DNA of 64,000 nucleotides, taken from assembly GCF_000967915.1 (NCBI RefSeq), contig NC_022549.1:1662366-1726365 (forward strand). Reading direction: 5' to 3'. Origin of the DNA: Paracholeplasma brassicae (lineage in GTDB: Bacteria > Bacillota_I > Bacilli_A > Acholeplasmatales > UBA5453). A program made the translations under genes and the position numbers. Below, piece by piece: positions 18,917 through 28,265 of this stretch (the first letter of the stretch is position 1; every line of letters begins with the position of its first letter). The notes under the pieces are model-generated. The model saw only the letters and a program-made list of their open reading frames with translations, did not search any database and had not been told where the DNA came from.

Positions 18917-20457
18917 TTATTTCTTTGATACACCAGCTAAGAAATAGCTTCCCATTGGGTGGTGTTTAAATCCAGTAACGACATTACGATACGCCGATAC
19001 GTTTTCTCTGGTTTGTAAGAATACCCAAGGCAGCTCATCGTGGATAATCGCTTGTGCGGCTTCATAAGCTGCTTTTCTTACAGCTTGATCCGAAGTATTT
19101 CTACCCGTTTCTAAATAGCCATCAACTTCACTGTTGCTATAGAACACACGGTTACCACCAGATGGGGTCGATTGTGAATGGAATAATGGGTATAGTCCGT
19201 AATCCGCATCCGCTGTAACCGTTGTCCAACCAAGTAAGAATAAATCCGCTTGAGTGGTTTCTTTTGGTTTAGCGGTTTCTGCTAAGAATGCGCCCCACTC
19301 CATTTGATTAATCACAACCGTGATATTAAGTTTCTTCAATTGTTCTTGGACAACTTGTGCCACACTAATACGTTCAGCGCTGTTATCACCAACATACAGA
19401 CGTAGTGTGAAACCACCCGTTGGCCATGCCGATTTGCCTAAGAATTCTTCTGCTAAATCTGCATCATAAGCGTATGGAGATAGGCTTGAATTATACCCGA
19501 ACACCGAACTGTTGATTGGACCACTCATTTGAGTACCAACGTTTTGATAGACCGCCTTAACAATGGCATCGACATCAATGATGTGTGCAATCGCTTTTCT
19601 AACGTTAATGTCTTTTAAATAATCATTGCTTGCTTGGTTTAATCCTAAGTATTCTGCACCAAGGTTTGGTGTGTTGACTAAGGTTAATTTATCATTTGCG
19701 CGAACACTAGCGGTGTCTGCTGGTGAAATATCATAGGCAATATCGATCTCTCCGTTTTCTAAACCAATCAAACGAACGCTTGATTCTCTGATGGTTCTAA
19801 ACTCGATTTTAGCCATTAATGCTTTTTGGCCCCAATAAGCGTCATTTCTCTCTAAAACAACTTTCTCACCAGATACCCAACTAACGAATTTAAATGGACC
19901 TGTCCCTACCGCACTCGTTGTGCCATAGTCTTCGCCTGCCGCTTCAACCGCTTTTTGATTTAATATAGCCGTTGCAGGGTGTGCAAGGTGTGTGATGAAT
20001 GGGCCAAATGGGGTTTTCGTTCCAATTCGAATCACATACTCACTTACCACTTCGATTTTCTCAGGATCGACTGAACCGACGATGTGCGCAATCGTTGAGG
20101 AGGTCAACGCACGTCTCATTGTGTATTCAACATCTGCTGCCGTGAATTTCTCTCCATTATGGAAGTAGACATCATCTCTTAAAACGAACTCATACGTGTT
20201 ATTTCCAACCTCAGTCCATGATTTAGCAAGTCCAGGTCTTAAGACAAGTTCTTCGTCTTGATGGACAAGTGTTTCATAGATTTGTCTAGCGACTCTTGTT
20301 GTCGCTTGGTCATTGGTTGCTTGAATATCAAACGTAATTGGGTCAGCGCCATTGGCGACGACTAATGTATCCGATGCACTAGCGCTTGATCCACAAGCAA
20401 CTAAGCCAAATGTACTAAATAATGCTAGTAAAAGCACTAAAACTTTCTTTTTCTCAT
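18917..20457 (-). CDS. oppA: Oligopeptide-binding lipoprotein OppA, start region frameshifted
   Basis: Extracytoplasmic solute-binding protein family 5 with lipobox LVACGSS, then DTLVVANGADPITFDIQ and typical SBP_bac_5 features (YHFHNGE-like VYFHNGEKFTAADV, VGTGPFKFVSW). The good start signal is AAGGAG plus the ATG at 20457, but it reads ATG AGA AAA AGA AAG TTT TAG. One extra A in the five-T run at 20448-20452 (plus strand) restores MRKKKVLVLLLALF. The frame open to 20521 is an artefact, because its upstream part contains the promoter. About 513 residues if corrected. First gene of oppABCFD. Confidence 0.85.
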
Positions 20458-20492
20458 CAGTATCTCTCCTTTGTGATGATATTTTGTGTTCT

Positions 20493-20521
20493 ATTATGCT
20501 TGATATTTTCGCTTGTGTCAA
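20493..20521 (-). promoter_or_regulatory. Sigma-A promoter of the opp operon
   Basis: Minus-strand TTGACA (complement of 20516-20521), 17 bases, CATAAT (complement of 20493-20498), about 35 bases before the ATG at 20457. The -35 box coincides with the TTG that opens the longer frame, which shows that frame is not the real start. Confidence 0.7.
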
Positions 20522-20671
20522 TCTTTTTTCAACATTGATTGAAATGAAAACGATTTCATATCGAATTAGATACTTTGAATGACAAATAATTGAAAAAAGG
20601 CAATTTTCTCATGTTTAAAATTTCAATAATGATTTCAAACACCTTGTTTTACCATACAACTATGTTGTAAG

Positions 20672-20703
20672 AAAAACACATGAACCAGCTACGGTTCGTG
20701 TGT
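20672..20703 (-). terminator. Terminator downstream of the broken OB-fold gene
   Basis: Minus-strand ACACGAACC pairs with GGTTCATGTGT with one bulge, then TTTTTC. Lies about 30 bases past the extended end (20733) of the gene. Confidence 0.6.
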
Positions 20704-20732
20704 CCTTTATTAATGATATTTCTATTCTGTTG

Positions 20733-21438
20733 TTATGACTTGTTGTGTGTGTGATAGACAAGCATTTCAAAATCGAACGCTAGTTGATTCGTTCTTAAGT
20801 AAGTAAACCCGGATACCCTCACTTGTGTCCCTATCCATGATTCGTATTGTTGATAGTAAAGTGCCTCATCACTTGGTTTCTTGCTACTGGGGTGATACTA
20901 TCACCTCAAAGCGGTGTGTACCTAAGCTTTGATTGGTTCTTCCGGTAACCCTTAATACGTCTGAGATGTAGCCGGAGGTTCCATAGTCATTGTAGGCTTG
21001 ATACGTTTGGTAATCCAACTCAATATCAATGACCCCTGTGTCATCTTTTAAGATTAGGTTGTAGAAATTAGTCTTACTAGAATCAATAACCCCAATCACG
21101 CTTGCCTCAACGGTTACCATCTCTGTGGTTAACAGCGCCTCACTAATTGAGGTAATCACAAGTTCATAAACAGGCGTAATCGTCCTCATAAGTAAGACTT
21201 CCTTTTGAAGTTCACCAATAAGAATGGTTGCTTTTACTTCAATCAAGGTTTCTTCTGTGACAAGATTAATCCACTTGTTCTCAAAATCAATGACGTCTTG
21301 TTCATTTAAGGCTTCATAGGAAACGAGCGCATCCATAAATAAACTTTGTGCCATTTGAAGTGCTAATGGTTGGTCACTTTCTGTTAGTTGTTGATAGTTC
21401 TCTAAAATAAAGGCTTCAATTAAATCGACTTTTTCTTG
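20733..21438 (-). pseudogene. Remnant of a protein with an OB-fold-like region
   Basis: The open frame 20884-21354 (156 residues) is beta-rich and OB-fold-like (VEASVIGVIDSSKTNFYNLI, LKDDTGVIDIEL, VLRVTGRT). Removing one base from the GGGG at 20889-20892 joins it to a further 50 residues (SKKPSDEALYYQQYESWIG... to a TAA at 20733) of the same style. Upstream the frame stays open to a TGA at 21439-21441 (VDLIEAFILENYQQLTESDQPLALQ) without a start codon. The gene has probably lost its 5' end as well. Function unknown. Confidence 0.5.
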
Positions 21439-21493
21439 TCACAATAAAATAATGACGTTTTTGTCATCTTTTTTCAAAATGCCTCAGAAAGTC

Positions 21494-21525
21494 AAAAAAA
21501 ACAACGAAAATGCGCTGTTTTTTCA
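21494..21525 (-). terminator. Terminator of the two small membrane protein genes
   Basis: Minus-strand AACAGCG/CGTTGTT stem with a six-base loop followed by T8, 20-50 bases after the stop at 21545. Confidence 0.7.
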
Positions 21526-21544
21526 AAATTACTTCAGATTTTAC

Positions 21545-21847
21545 TTAAAAATGATTCAACGCTTCACCCAGCGCTTTTACCAAATATAAAATGTATGACG
21601 TAAAAACCGCCATCGGTATCAAGATGACTAAATATCTAACGACAAGTCTAAATAACCGATTTTTGATAAAAACAGCCAGATAATAAATGCTGAGTAAAAC
21701 AAATAGCGTAAGAAAAAGCACGTAAAATACCTCTTCTAAAACATAAGGTAAATCTTCTATAAATGTTGAAATTAACAGGTGATACATCGTCATCAGAAAT
21801 GAGACTAAGTAGATTACCTCTAAGATTTTGATTCGTTTATCAATCAT
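21545..21847 (-). CDS. Small membrane protein, unknown function
   Basis: 100 residues with three predicted transmembrane helices (about 10-28, 40-60, 70-92). GGAGGTAGTCGT precedes the ATG. Four bases after the stop of the similar-sized membrane gene upstream, so the two are one transcription unit. No family recognised. Confidence 0.6.
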   Translation of the reverse strand: MIDKRIKILEVIYLVSFLMTMYHLLISTFIEDLPYVLEEVFYVLFLTLFVLLSIYYLAVFIKNRLFRLVVRYLVILIPMAVFTSYILYLVKALGEALNHF

Positions 21848-21851
21848 ACGA

Positions 21852-22262
21852 CTACCTCCAGTATTTTTGAAAATTAATTAGCTTAAACCTTAATAAAACT
21901 AGAAGCAGAAAAAACGCACCCAACAAATAGATAACTAAAATCCCCGGGGCATCACTTTGATCAGCTAGCACATACACCATAGGACTTGAGACTAAATATA
22001 GTCCTAACAATATAGCACTGCCTATCTGAACGTTTCTTAAGCGTGCCGACGTCTTTTGACTTCTTAGTGTCAACAATTGATTTAATAAATACATCACCGA
22101 TAGCATAAACACAGACAGAAGAAAAAAAAGCGGGTATAAAATACGTCCATAAGGCCTGTTTACTGGATTATTGATTAGAAAGATTACTAGTACTATCAAA
22201 AAAATAGCCAATCCCATTTGTAAAATTCGTGCTAACCAGACAATTCGTTTTTCATTTAACAC
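21852..22262 (-). CDS. Small four-helix membrane protein, unknown function
   Basis: 136 residues with four predicted helices. The start is GTG at 22262 (GGAGATGATAAG upstream). Cationic loops (NQLLTLRSQKTSARLRN) suggest a defined topology. Co-transcribed with the 100-residue membrane protein. No homologue recognised. Confidence 0.6.
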   Translation of the reverse strand: MLNEKRIVWLARILQMGLAIFLIVLVIFLINNPVNRPYGRILYPLFFLLSVFMLSVMYLLNQLLTLRSQKTSARLRNVQIGSAILLGLYLVSSPMVYVLADQSDAPGILVIYLLGAFFLLLVLLRFKLINFQKYWR

Positions 22263-22357
22263 CTTATCATCTCCATACTAATTATACCACAATAATTTTA
22301 TGAATAAAAAGAATGAATCACTCAAAACAACGAATTGTAAAAAAACAAAATTAGTTC

Positions 22358-22385
22358 TTGTCTTTTTAAAATCCTATGTTATACT
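22358..22385 (+). promoter_or_regulatory. Promoter of the uracil permease gene
   Basis: TTGTCT (22358-22363), 16 bases, TATACT (22380-22385). Transcription would start near 22392, just before the attenuator. Confidence 0.6.
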
Positions 22386-22398
22386 ATTTGTAGTTAAG

Positions 22399-22486
22399 GT
22401 CCTTTAAGTTGTGCCCGTGAGCATGATAAGGTGATGTTTTTTTATACCTAGATCAATTTAAAGGACACCACTGGTGTCTTTTTTTG
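22399..22486 (+). promoter_or_regulatory. PyrR-type transcription attenuator
   Basis: Three competing parts can be seen. Antiterminator: GTCCTTTAAGTTG (22399-22411) pairs over 13 bases with CAATTTAAAGGAC (22454-22466). Terminator: GACACC/GGTGTC (22464-22469 with 22473-22478) then seven T's. Anti-antiterminator: CCTT...AAGG (22401-22431) enclosing GCCCGTGAGC, which fits the PyrR-binding loop pattern CCNGNGAG. In Bacillus, PyrR with UMP or UTP stabilises the last structure and so causes termination. Here it would switch off the uracil permease when pyrimidines are plentiful. Confidence 0.8.
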
Positions 22487-22522
22487 TTAAAGGCCTTTTA
22501 CAAAAGAAAAGGAGAAAACACA

Positions 22523-23782
22523 ATGCAAGAAAAAGAATTGATTGTTGGAATTGATCAAAAACCAACGAGTATTGGGTCTTGGGTCATCCTAAGCCTTCAG
22601 CACGTATTTGCCATGTTTGGCGCAACCATCTTAGTCCCACTTCTAACAGGACTTGATGTCGGGGTGGCACTAGTCGCTTCTGGGATTGGAACCATCACTT
22701 ATTTGTTATGTACAAAAAGAAAAGTCCCTGTTTACTTAGGTAGTTCCTTCGCCTACATTGGCGCAATACAGTTAGCAACCGCAAACGCTGGGGTTGATTC
22801 AGCCTACCTAGGCTTGATGGCGGTTGGTCTCATTTATATTTTATTCGCTTCCATCATTAAAATTTTTGGTAGTGGCTGGTTACGAAAACTCTTACCACCA
22901 ATTGTGGTCGGACCGATGATTATGATCATTGGATTAACGCTCGCACCTGAGGCAATCAAGAGCGCAGGTCTTAATGGAGATTCTGGGTATGAAGTACCTG
23001 TTGTGGCACTCATCACGTTTTTATCCGTTGTGATTATCTCAACCAAAGCCAAAGGTATGTTAAAGATTGTGCCATTTATTGTTTCAATCTTTATTGGTTA
23101 CGCAGCCGCGATGATTTTCGGTATCGTTGACTACAGCGTCTTTGAAACTGTTTCATTCTTTCAACTACCAAAGTTTAGTTTCATCGGTACTTATGATTTT
23201 GATTTCTCTCAAATTCTAATGTTTGCACCACTTGCATTTGTTACCATTGCCGAACACATCGGTGATCACGTGGTCTTAGGTGAAATCACTAATAAAGATT
23301 TCCTAACCGATCCAGGACTTGATAAAACCCTACTTGGTGATGGACTTGCGACATTCATTTCTGCTTCAATTGGTGGACCTGCCAATACCACTTACGGTGA
23401 AAACACCGGTGTCATCGCGATTACTCGCGTTGGTTCGGTTTACGTCATTGGTCTTGCCGCACTCTTTGCCATATCCCTTGGCTTCTTCGGTTACATCCAA
23501 GCCTTTATTACAAGTATTCCATGGGCAGTCATTGGCGGGATGACCATCATCTTGTATGGGTTAATCGCAGCCAATGGTGTCAAAATATTAATTAAAGACC
23601 GTACTGACCTATCAAACATGAGAAACTTAGTCATTGTTTCAACGATGCTAGTCATCGGTCTAGGTGGTGCAGTCTTACCTATTACAAGCACAATCCAATT
23701 AACCGGCATGAGCTTAGCGATGTTGGTTGGTATTCTTTTAAATCAATTCATCAAACTTTTAGATTACCTCATCAAACCATAA
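22523..23782 (+). CDS. pyrP: Uracil permease (NCS2 family)
   Basis: About 419 residues; start at the ATG at 22523 with AAGGAG (MQEKELIVGIDQKP). NCS2/UraA hallmarks: LQHVFAMFGATILVPLLTG, FAYIGAIQLA, AEHIGDHVVLGEI and GGPANTTYGENTGVIAITR. Twelve to fourteen helices expected. The GGPANTTYGEN motif is that of uracil rather than xanthine members, and the PyrR-type leader agrees with pyrimidine transport. Single-gene unit with its own terminator. Confidence 0.92.
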   Translation: MQEKELIVGIDQKPTSIGSWVILSLQHVFAMFGATILVPLLTGLDVGVALVASGIGTITYLLCTKRKVPVYLGSSFAYIGAIQLATANAGVDSAYLGLMAVGLIYILFASIIKIFGSGWLRKLLPPIVVGPMIMIIGLTLAPEAIKSAGLNGDSGYEVPVVALITFLSVVIISTKAKGMLKIVPFIVSIFIGYAAAMIFGIVDYSVFETVSFFQLPKFSFIGTYDFDFSQILMFAPLAFVTIAEHIGDHVVLGEITNKDFLTDPGLDKTLLGDGLATFISASIGGPANTTYGENTGVIAITRVGSVYVIGLAALFAISLGFFGYIQAFITSIPWAVIGGMTIILYGLIAANGVKILIKDRTDLSNMRNLVIVSTMLVIGLGGAVLPITSTIQLTGMSLAMLVGILLNQFIKLLDYLIKP

Positions 23783-23804
23783 ATAATAAAGCCATCAATA
23801 TAGC

Positions 23805-23850
23805 AAGCAGTCAATCCAAACAAAGGGATTGGCTGCTTTAATATTTTTCG
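23805..23850 (+). terminator. Terminator of the uracil permease gene
   Basis: 13-base stem AAGCAGTCAATCC/GGATTGGCTGCTT (23805-23817 with 23826-23838, one G-U pair), then TTAATATTTTT. Confidence 0.85.
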
Positions 23851-23924
23851 ATAATAAACCACTAGATTTATCCTTATAAAATGCTATAATGAAGGTCAAG
23901 GTCAAATATAAAGGGGGACTCTAT

Positions 23925-24773
23925 ATGAGAAAACAAAACACACTGATTATCATCATTTTCTTAGTTGTTGGTACACTTGTGCTTGCTAGTGCCATCACCA
24001 TGCTGTTTTTTGGAGAAGCACTTGCAGCGCGTTTTGACGTCATCGGGATACGTGTAGCCACCTTATTTGTTGCCTTTTCATCTTTTTTATCCTCAATGAT
24101 TTTTTCACTACTCATCCTAATGCATAATAAAACCGTCGTTAAGTACAACGACGATACCAATCGTCGCGCTGAACTCTTTCGAGAACAACAATTTGCGTCA
24201 TCCAATTATTCAATCATTGAGTTTATGGACCGAATGCTCATCTACCCAGAATCAACTAGATACATTGACCGACTTGTTGTAAGAAAAAGCATGTTATTTC
24301 ATATGATTGAACAAAGCATTAATGAACAAGACGTTCTAAAGAAACCTGAAGACTTTCTATTCTTTTCTTTAAAGATTCCTTATCGGATCACCGAAGGTAA
24401 AATCGTTTCAAGCATTACATTTGATCGATTGAAATTTGAACGAAATGGCAATACCTATGAATTTATTACACCAAAACCAGAACAAACAAGTCGTACGTTC
24501 TTACTTTATAATGAACACACCAAACGAAACAATGTCATTATCAATTTAATCGTCAAAAAAGACGCCGATTTCTTCAACAAGGCGTCTATCAACTTATTTT
24601 CAAAAATAAAAATAAGTATTAACATTACATCTATCTTAGGCGTACTTGTAAAAGGGGTCTCAGAACTCTACTTTACCAACCCAGAACAAATCGAAGGTGA
24701 TGGTTCAAATACTTACAAAATCAACTCAGCAAACTTTACATTAACTGAAATGCCTTCAATCGTCAAATCCTAA
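23925..24773 (+). CDS. Membrane-anchored protein of unknown function
   Basis: Start at the ATG at 23925 with AAAGGGGGACT; the frame open from 23889 overlaps a TATAAT at 23885-23890, so the shorter start is right. 282 residues: two N-terminal helices (about 6-28 and 38-62) and a cytoplasmic or external domain of about 210 residues, mixed alpha/beta, with no recognised motif. Ends inside a two-way terminator. Confidence 0.65.
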   Translation: MRKQNTLIIIIFLVVGTLVLASAITMLFFGEALAARFDVIGIRVATLFVAFSSFLSSMIFSLLILMHNKTVVKYNDDTNRRAELFREQQFASSNYSIIEFMDRMLIYPESTRYIDRLVVRKSMLFHMIEQSINEQDVLKKPEDFLFFSLKIPYRITEGKIVSSITFDRLKFERNGNTYEFITPKPEQTSRTFLLYNEHTKRNNVIINLIVKKDADFFNKASINLFSKIKISINITSILGVLVKGVSELYFTNPEQIEGDGSNTYKINSANFTLTEMPSIVKS

Positions 24774-24796
24774 GCTCATGCTTGGGATTTTTTTTC
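24766..24796. terminator. Bidirectional terminator containing both stop codons
   Basis: AATCCTAAGC/GCTTGGGATT (24766-24775 with 24780-24789) followed by T's on the plus strand. The TAA of the plus gene (24771-24773) is in the left arm and the stop of the minus gene begins at 24776 in the loop. Confidence 0.8.
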
Positions 24797-25699
24797 GTAA
24801 CACGTCTTACAAACAAATGAAATACCATCAACTTTCACATCCGCAAAAGGATAGCCTTGCGAATAACCTTTTGACATACTCGCTGATCCTGGGTATAAGT
24901 ACGCTTGCTGATTTAAACACACACGTTCAATGAGCACATCTTTAAATAACGCACCGCAAAGTGGATCAAATAAATCATCCTTGATAGGCACAAGAGAAAC
25001 GCCAACCAAAAACCTACCTAAGAAACCTTGATGCATATCTTTTTCTATTAGCACTTCTTTTTCATAAATAATACCCGTATCTAAGACTTCAATCTTAAAA
25101 TACCACCCAGAGACCTGCCTTTTTAGTGTGATTCTAAAACGATCATGCCCTTGATATGAATTTGGTTCTACCATCTGAAACGAGGAAAGAATGGTTGGCT
25201 CTATATAAAACTGTTTGGGTTTTATCCCACCCATATAATAGTAAAATGGTTGTACTACTACTCTATCCTTTTGCTTACTAATGGACAAACCCACATCGAT
25301 TTGATCACGTGCTTGATGGTTAAATAGCACGTAAGCGTTGTAGTTTGTTTCATTTTTTGAACACTTAAATATCGCATCTTTTAAAGAAACGATGGCTTCT
25401 AGCTCATCATAACCCTCTTTAGAAAATAAGTAATTATAGGCCCCCGTATGATACTCTAACTCAGTTTCTTCAATTGAGTTCTCATAATACTTGATTGGGA
25501 TACTTGTGTATCTCTTCTTCTTTGTATCTATGGTGAATAAAGCTTTACCATAATCAACAACCACCGACTCTTTACTAAAATCATAAAGCACGTTTTTATC
25601 TTTGTTATAGACTAAGGAGCCCTCATTGAGGGCTTCTTTGATGACTTGATTCAAGTTGTTATACGCCTTACCGGTCTTCTTATTACTAGTATAATACAT
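24776..25699 (-). CDS. Hypothetical protein with C-terminal Cys-x-x-Cys
   Basis: 307 residues, no signal peptide or transmembrane helix. The C-terminus reads DGISFVCKTCYEKKSQA, a half zinc-ribbon; other Cys are at FKCSKNE, DPLCGALF and ERVCLNQQ. The body is beta-rich. AAGGTAGGG lies 9-11 bases before the ATG. No family recognised; possibly cytoplasmic and metal-binding. Confidence 0.6.
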   Translation of the reverse strand: MYYTSNKKTGKAYNNLNQVIKEALNEGSLVYNKDKNVLYDFSKESVVVDYGKALFTIDTKKKRYTSIPIKYYENSIEETELEYHTGAYNYLFSKEGYDELEAIVSLKDAIFKCSKNETNYNAYVLFNHQARDQIDVGLSISKQKDRVVVQPFYYYMGGIKPKQFYIEPTILSSFQMVEPNSYQGHDRFRITLKRQVSGWYFKIEVLDTGIIYEKEVLIEKDMHQGFLGRFLVGVSLVPIKDDLFDPLCGALFKDVLIERVCLNQQAYLYPGSASMSKGYSQGYPFADVKVDGISFVCKTCYEKKSQA

Positions 25700-25863
25700 G
25701 AGAATGCCCTACCTTTTGTCCTATTTTTATAAAACGGAATTTCTAATAGATATCAACGACTTGAATCGCCTATATCCTTTAGTCGAACTAATCATACCAC
25801 AATTTATCCTATGAATTCAATTGACTGCCAATGCGATATAGTGATCATTTCTTTCTTACTGTC

Positions 25864-25916
25864 TTGATTTCCAACCATCGTTATGTTAATATATGCATAT
25901 ATGCTCATATAATAAA
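25864..25916 (+). promoter_or_regulatory. Promoter and ArsR/SmtB-type operator of the metal ATPase operon
   Basis: TTGATT (25864-25869), 17 bases, TAATAT (25887-25892). An AT-rich imperfect inverted repeat (ATATATGCATATAT and ATGCTCATATAAT, about 25889-25914) overlaps and follows the -10 box, where ArsR/SmtB repressors normally bind. Confidence 0.6.
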
Positions 25917-25930
25917 ATAAGGAGAATAAC

Positions 25931-26269
25931 ATGACACACGACACTTGTAATCACAACAAACACCTAGAAGAAATTAAAACAAATCTCATTAACGAATCAG
26001 ACACTCAAAAACTATCCAAATTATTTAAAGTCTTATCTGATGAAACCAGAATCAAAATACTTTACACAATCTCTAAACACGAGGTTTGTGTCAACGACAT
26101 CGCTAATGTCTTAAACCTATCCCAAAGTGCGATTTCTCATCAATTAAAGACGTTAAAAGATGCAAATCTCATCAAATCCAGAAGAGAAAAACAAACCATC
26201 TACTACACACTAGTTGATGACCATGTGCATTTAATCTATAACCAAGCACTATCTCATATTAAGGAGTAA
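25931..26269 (+). CDS. ArsR/SmtB-family metal-sensing repressor
   Basis: 112 residues. Winged helix with recognition region CVNDIANVLNLSQSAISHQLK. Candidate metal ligands are of two kinds. The N-terminus THDTCNHNKH and the Cys of HEVCVND recall the alpha3N site of CadC. The C-terminal helix DDHVHLIYNQALSHIKE has D-x-H-x10-H-x2-E, the CzrA alpha5 zinc site with Glu in place of the last His. It is likely to repress its own operon and release DNA when a divalent metal binds. AAGGAG precedes the ATG; three bases separate it from the ATPase gene. Confidence 0.9.
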   Translation: MTHDTCNHNKHLEEIKTNLINESDTQKLSKLFKVLSDETRIKILYTISKHEVCVNDIANVLNLSQSAISHQLKTLKDANLIKSRREKQTIYYTLVDDHVHLIYNQALSHIKE

Positions 26270-26272
26270 CCC

Positions 26273-28156
26273 ATGCACACACAGCATAATCATACACATC
26301 ATCAACATAACCATAAAAAAGACTTCTTCTTGTTTATCCTAGGCACCATTTTCTACCTTGTTGGTTTGGTTAGTTCAAACCCACTCATAGCCAATATACT
26401 TTTTGTCTTCGCCATACTTCTATCAGGCCTGCACGTCATTAAAGAAGGGTTTGTTGAAACCCTCACTAATACGCTAAAAAATAGAAAATTCTCACCTAAC
26501 ATCCATCTATTGATGACCTTAAGTGCCCTAGGTGCAATCCTCATTGATTACTATGATGAGGCGGCACTGCTCATCTTGATCTTTGCAGGGGCGCACTTCT
26601 TAGAAGATTACGCCAAAAACAAAAGTAAGAACGACCTTGTTGGACTGATAAAACTAAACCCAACCAAAGCCAGAAGACTAATCAATCAAACCGATTACGA
26701 AACCATTGATGCGAGTCTCGTTAACGAAAACGACACACTTCTCGTATTAAAAGGCGATCAAGTACCAACCGATGGTATGCTCTTAAGCGAAGAAGCCATC
26801 CTGAACGAGCAAAACATTACCGGTGAATCCATGCCTGTTGAAAAAAAACTTGATGATACCCTCTACGCATCTACCATCAATCTAGGCAATGCCTTTAAAC
26901 TACGATCCACTAAAAAGAATAATGAGAGTTTGTTTTATCAAATCGTTGAACTTGCGAAAACCGCACAAAACAATCACAGTAAGACAGCCTCACTCATCAA
27001 GCGAATTGAACCCATTTATGTGACAACTGTCTTAATATTAAGCCCACTGTTCTTCATCTTAATGAATCAACTATTAAACCATAACATCGAATCTAGTTTT
27101 TATAAAACCATGGTCTTTTTAATCGGTGCATCGCCTTGTGCGATTGCGATGATAGACATACCTGCAACGCTATCAAGTCTATCGAACTTAGCCAAACAAG
27201 GTGTTCTTGTCAAAGGCGGCATGCACTTAGATAACTTGTCTCGTATCGATACCGTGGTCTTTGATAAAACCGGTACACTATCCAATGGCAACATCGTCTT
27301 AAGTGACCTACAGATACTAGAAGAGCAACACAAGTCTTTTTATCTTGATATTTTATACTCACTTGAAAAGAAATCCACACACCCGATCGCACAGGCAATC
27401 ATCAATCACTTAACAAACGCCAAAGACCTTGATTTAGACGTCACCATACGCCCTGGATTTGGCCTAGAAGCGACATACCAAAAACACATCTATCAAGTCT
27501 TAAAACCAAGCGCAGTTGAATCAATTGAAGAGACCCTCAAAAAACAGATAGCTACGCTTGAATCAGAAGGAAAAACCGTCTTTATTCTAAACAAAGATCA
27601 TCAACCGGTCTTACTGGTTGGTTTGACGGACACCATTAGAGAAAATGCCTGTGAAACAATTCAATACTTTAAATCCAATGGCCTTAAAACCATTTTACTG
27701 ACCGGTGACTCTTTATTGACAGCAAACGCAATTAAAGAAAAATTAAACCTTGATGAGTCTTACGCAAACGTCTTACCTCTAGAAAAAAGTGAACACATCG
27801 ATCGATTAATCGAGCATGGTCATCGTGTTTTAATGATTGGCGATGGCATTAACGACACCGTCGCACTCAAAAAAGCGACAATAGGTATTGCAATGGGCAG
27901 TTCAACTGACGCACTACTTGAAGTCTCTGACGTTGTTTTAACTAAAAACGACTTATTAAAACTGACACACTTGCACAAAGTCTCAAAAAGACATCACAGA
28001 ATTGTGCTACAAAACCTCTTATTTTCTTTTGGGATTGTCCTTTTTCTTACCTTTATTAATATTTTTAATTTCTCAGATATCGCCTTTACGGTCATTCTAC
28101 ATGAAGGATCGACGATACTGGTGATTCTAAATGGCCTTAGACTCCTCAAAAAATAA
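26273..28156 (+). CDS. P1B-type heavy-metal ATPase with SPC motif
   Basis: 627 residues. His-rich N-terminus (HTQHNHTHHQHNHKK) replaces an HMA domain. Transmembrane metal motif is GASPCAIAM (SPC, not CPC) and the last helix has VILHEGSTILVILNGLRLL. TGES, DKTGTL, THPIAQ and GDGIND are all present. SPC plus HEG(G/S)T is the pattern of P1B-4 pumps, which export Co, Zn, Ni or Fe. The ArsR gene upstream supports metal efflux. The operon's terminator is interrupted by an IS element. Confidence 0.9.
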   Translation: MHTQHNHTHHQHNHKKDFFLFILGTIFYLVGLVSSNPLIANILFVFAILLSGLHVIKEGFVETLTNTLKNRKFSPNIHLLMTLSALGAILIDYYDEAALLILIFAGAHFLEDYAKNKSKNDLVGLIKLNPTKARRLINQTDYETIDASLVNENDTLLVLKGDQVPTDGMLLSEEAILNEQNITGESMPVEKKLDDTLYASTINLGNAFKLRSTKKNNESLFYQIVELAKTAQNNHSKTASLIKRIEPIYVTTVLILSPLFFILMNQLLNHNIESSFYKTMVFLIGASPCAIAMIDIPATLSSLSNLAKQGVLVKGGMHLDNLSRIDTVVFDKTGTLSNGNIVLSDLQILEEQHKSFYLDILYSLEKKSTHPIAQAIINHLTNAKDLDLDVTIRPGFGLEATYQKHIYQVLKPSAVESIEETLKKQIATLESEGKTVFILNKDHQPVLLVGLTDTIRENACETIQYFKSNGLKTILLTGDSLLTANAIKEKLNLDESYANVLPLEKSEHIDRLIEHGHRVLMIGDGINDTVALKKATIGIAMGSSTDALLEVSDVVLTKNDLLKLTHLHKVSKRHHRIVLQNLLFSFGIVLFLTFINIFNFSDIAFTVILHEGSTILVILNGLRLLKK

Positions 28157-28265
28157 AAAATGCCAATACAAAACAGAAAAAACTCTGTGAGTGATATGAT
28201 CCCCTTAAAGTAGACACTACAAATAATTAAAGTTTGTAGAAGTGTACAGAGAGGGGATTTTTCTT

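Noticed and set aside
20582-20883. Separate small RNA upstream of opp
   Set aside because: The hairpin there is explained as a terminator for the broken OB-like gene, and no promoter reading into it independently was seen.
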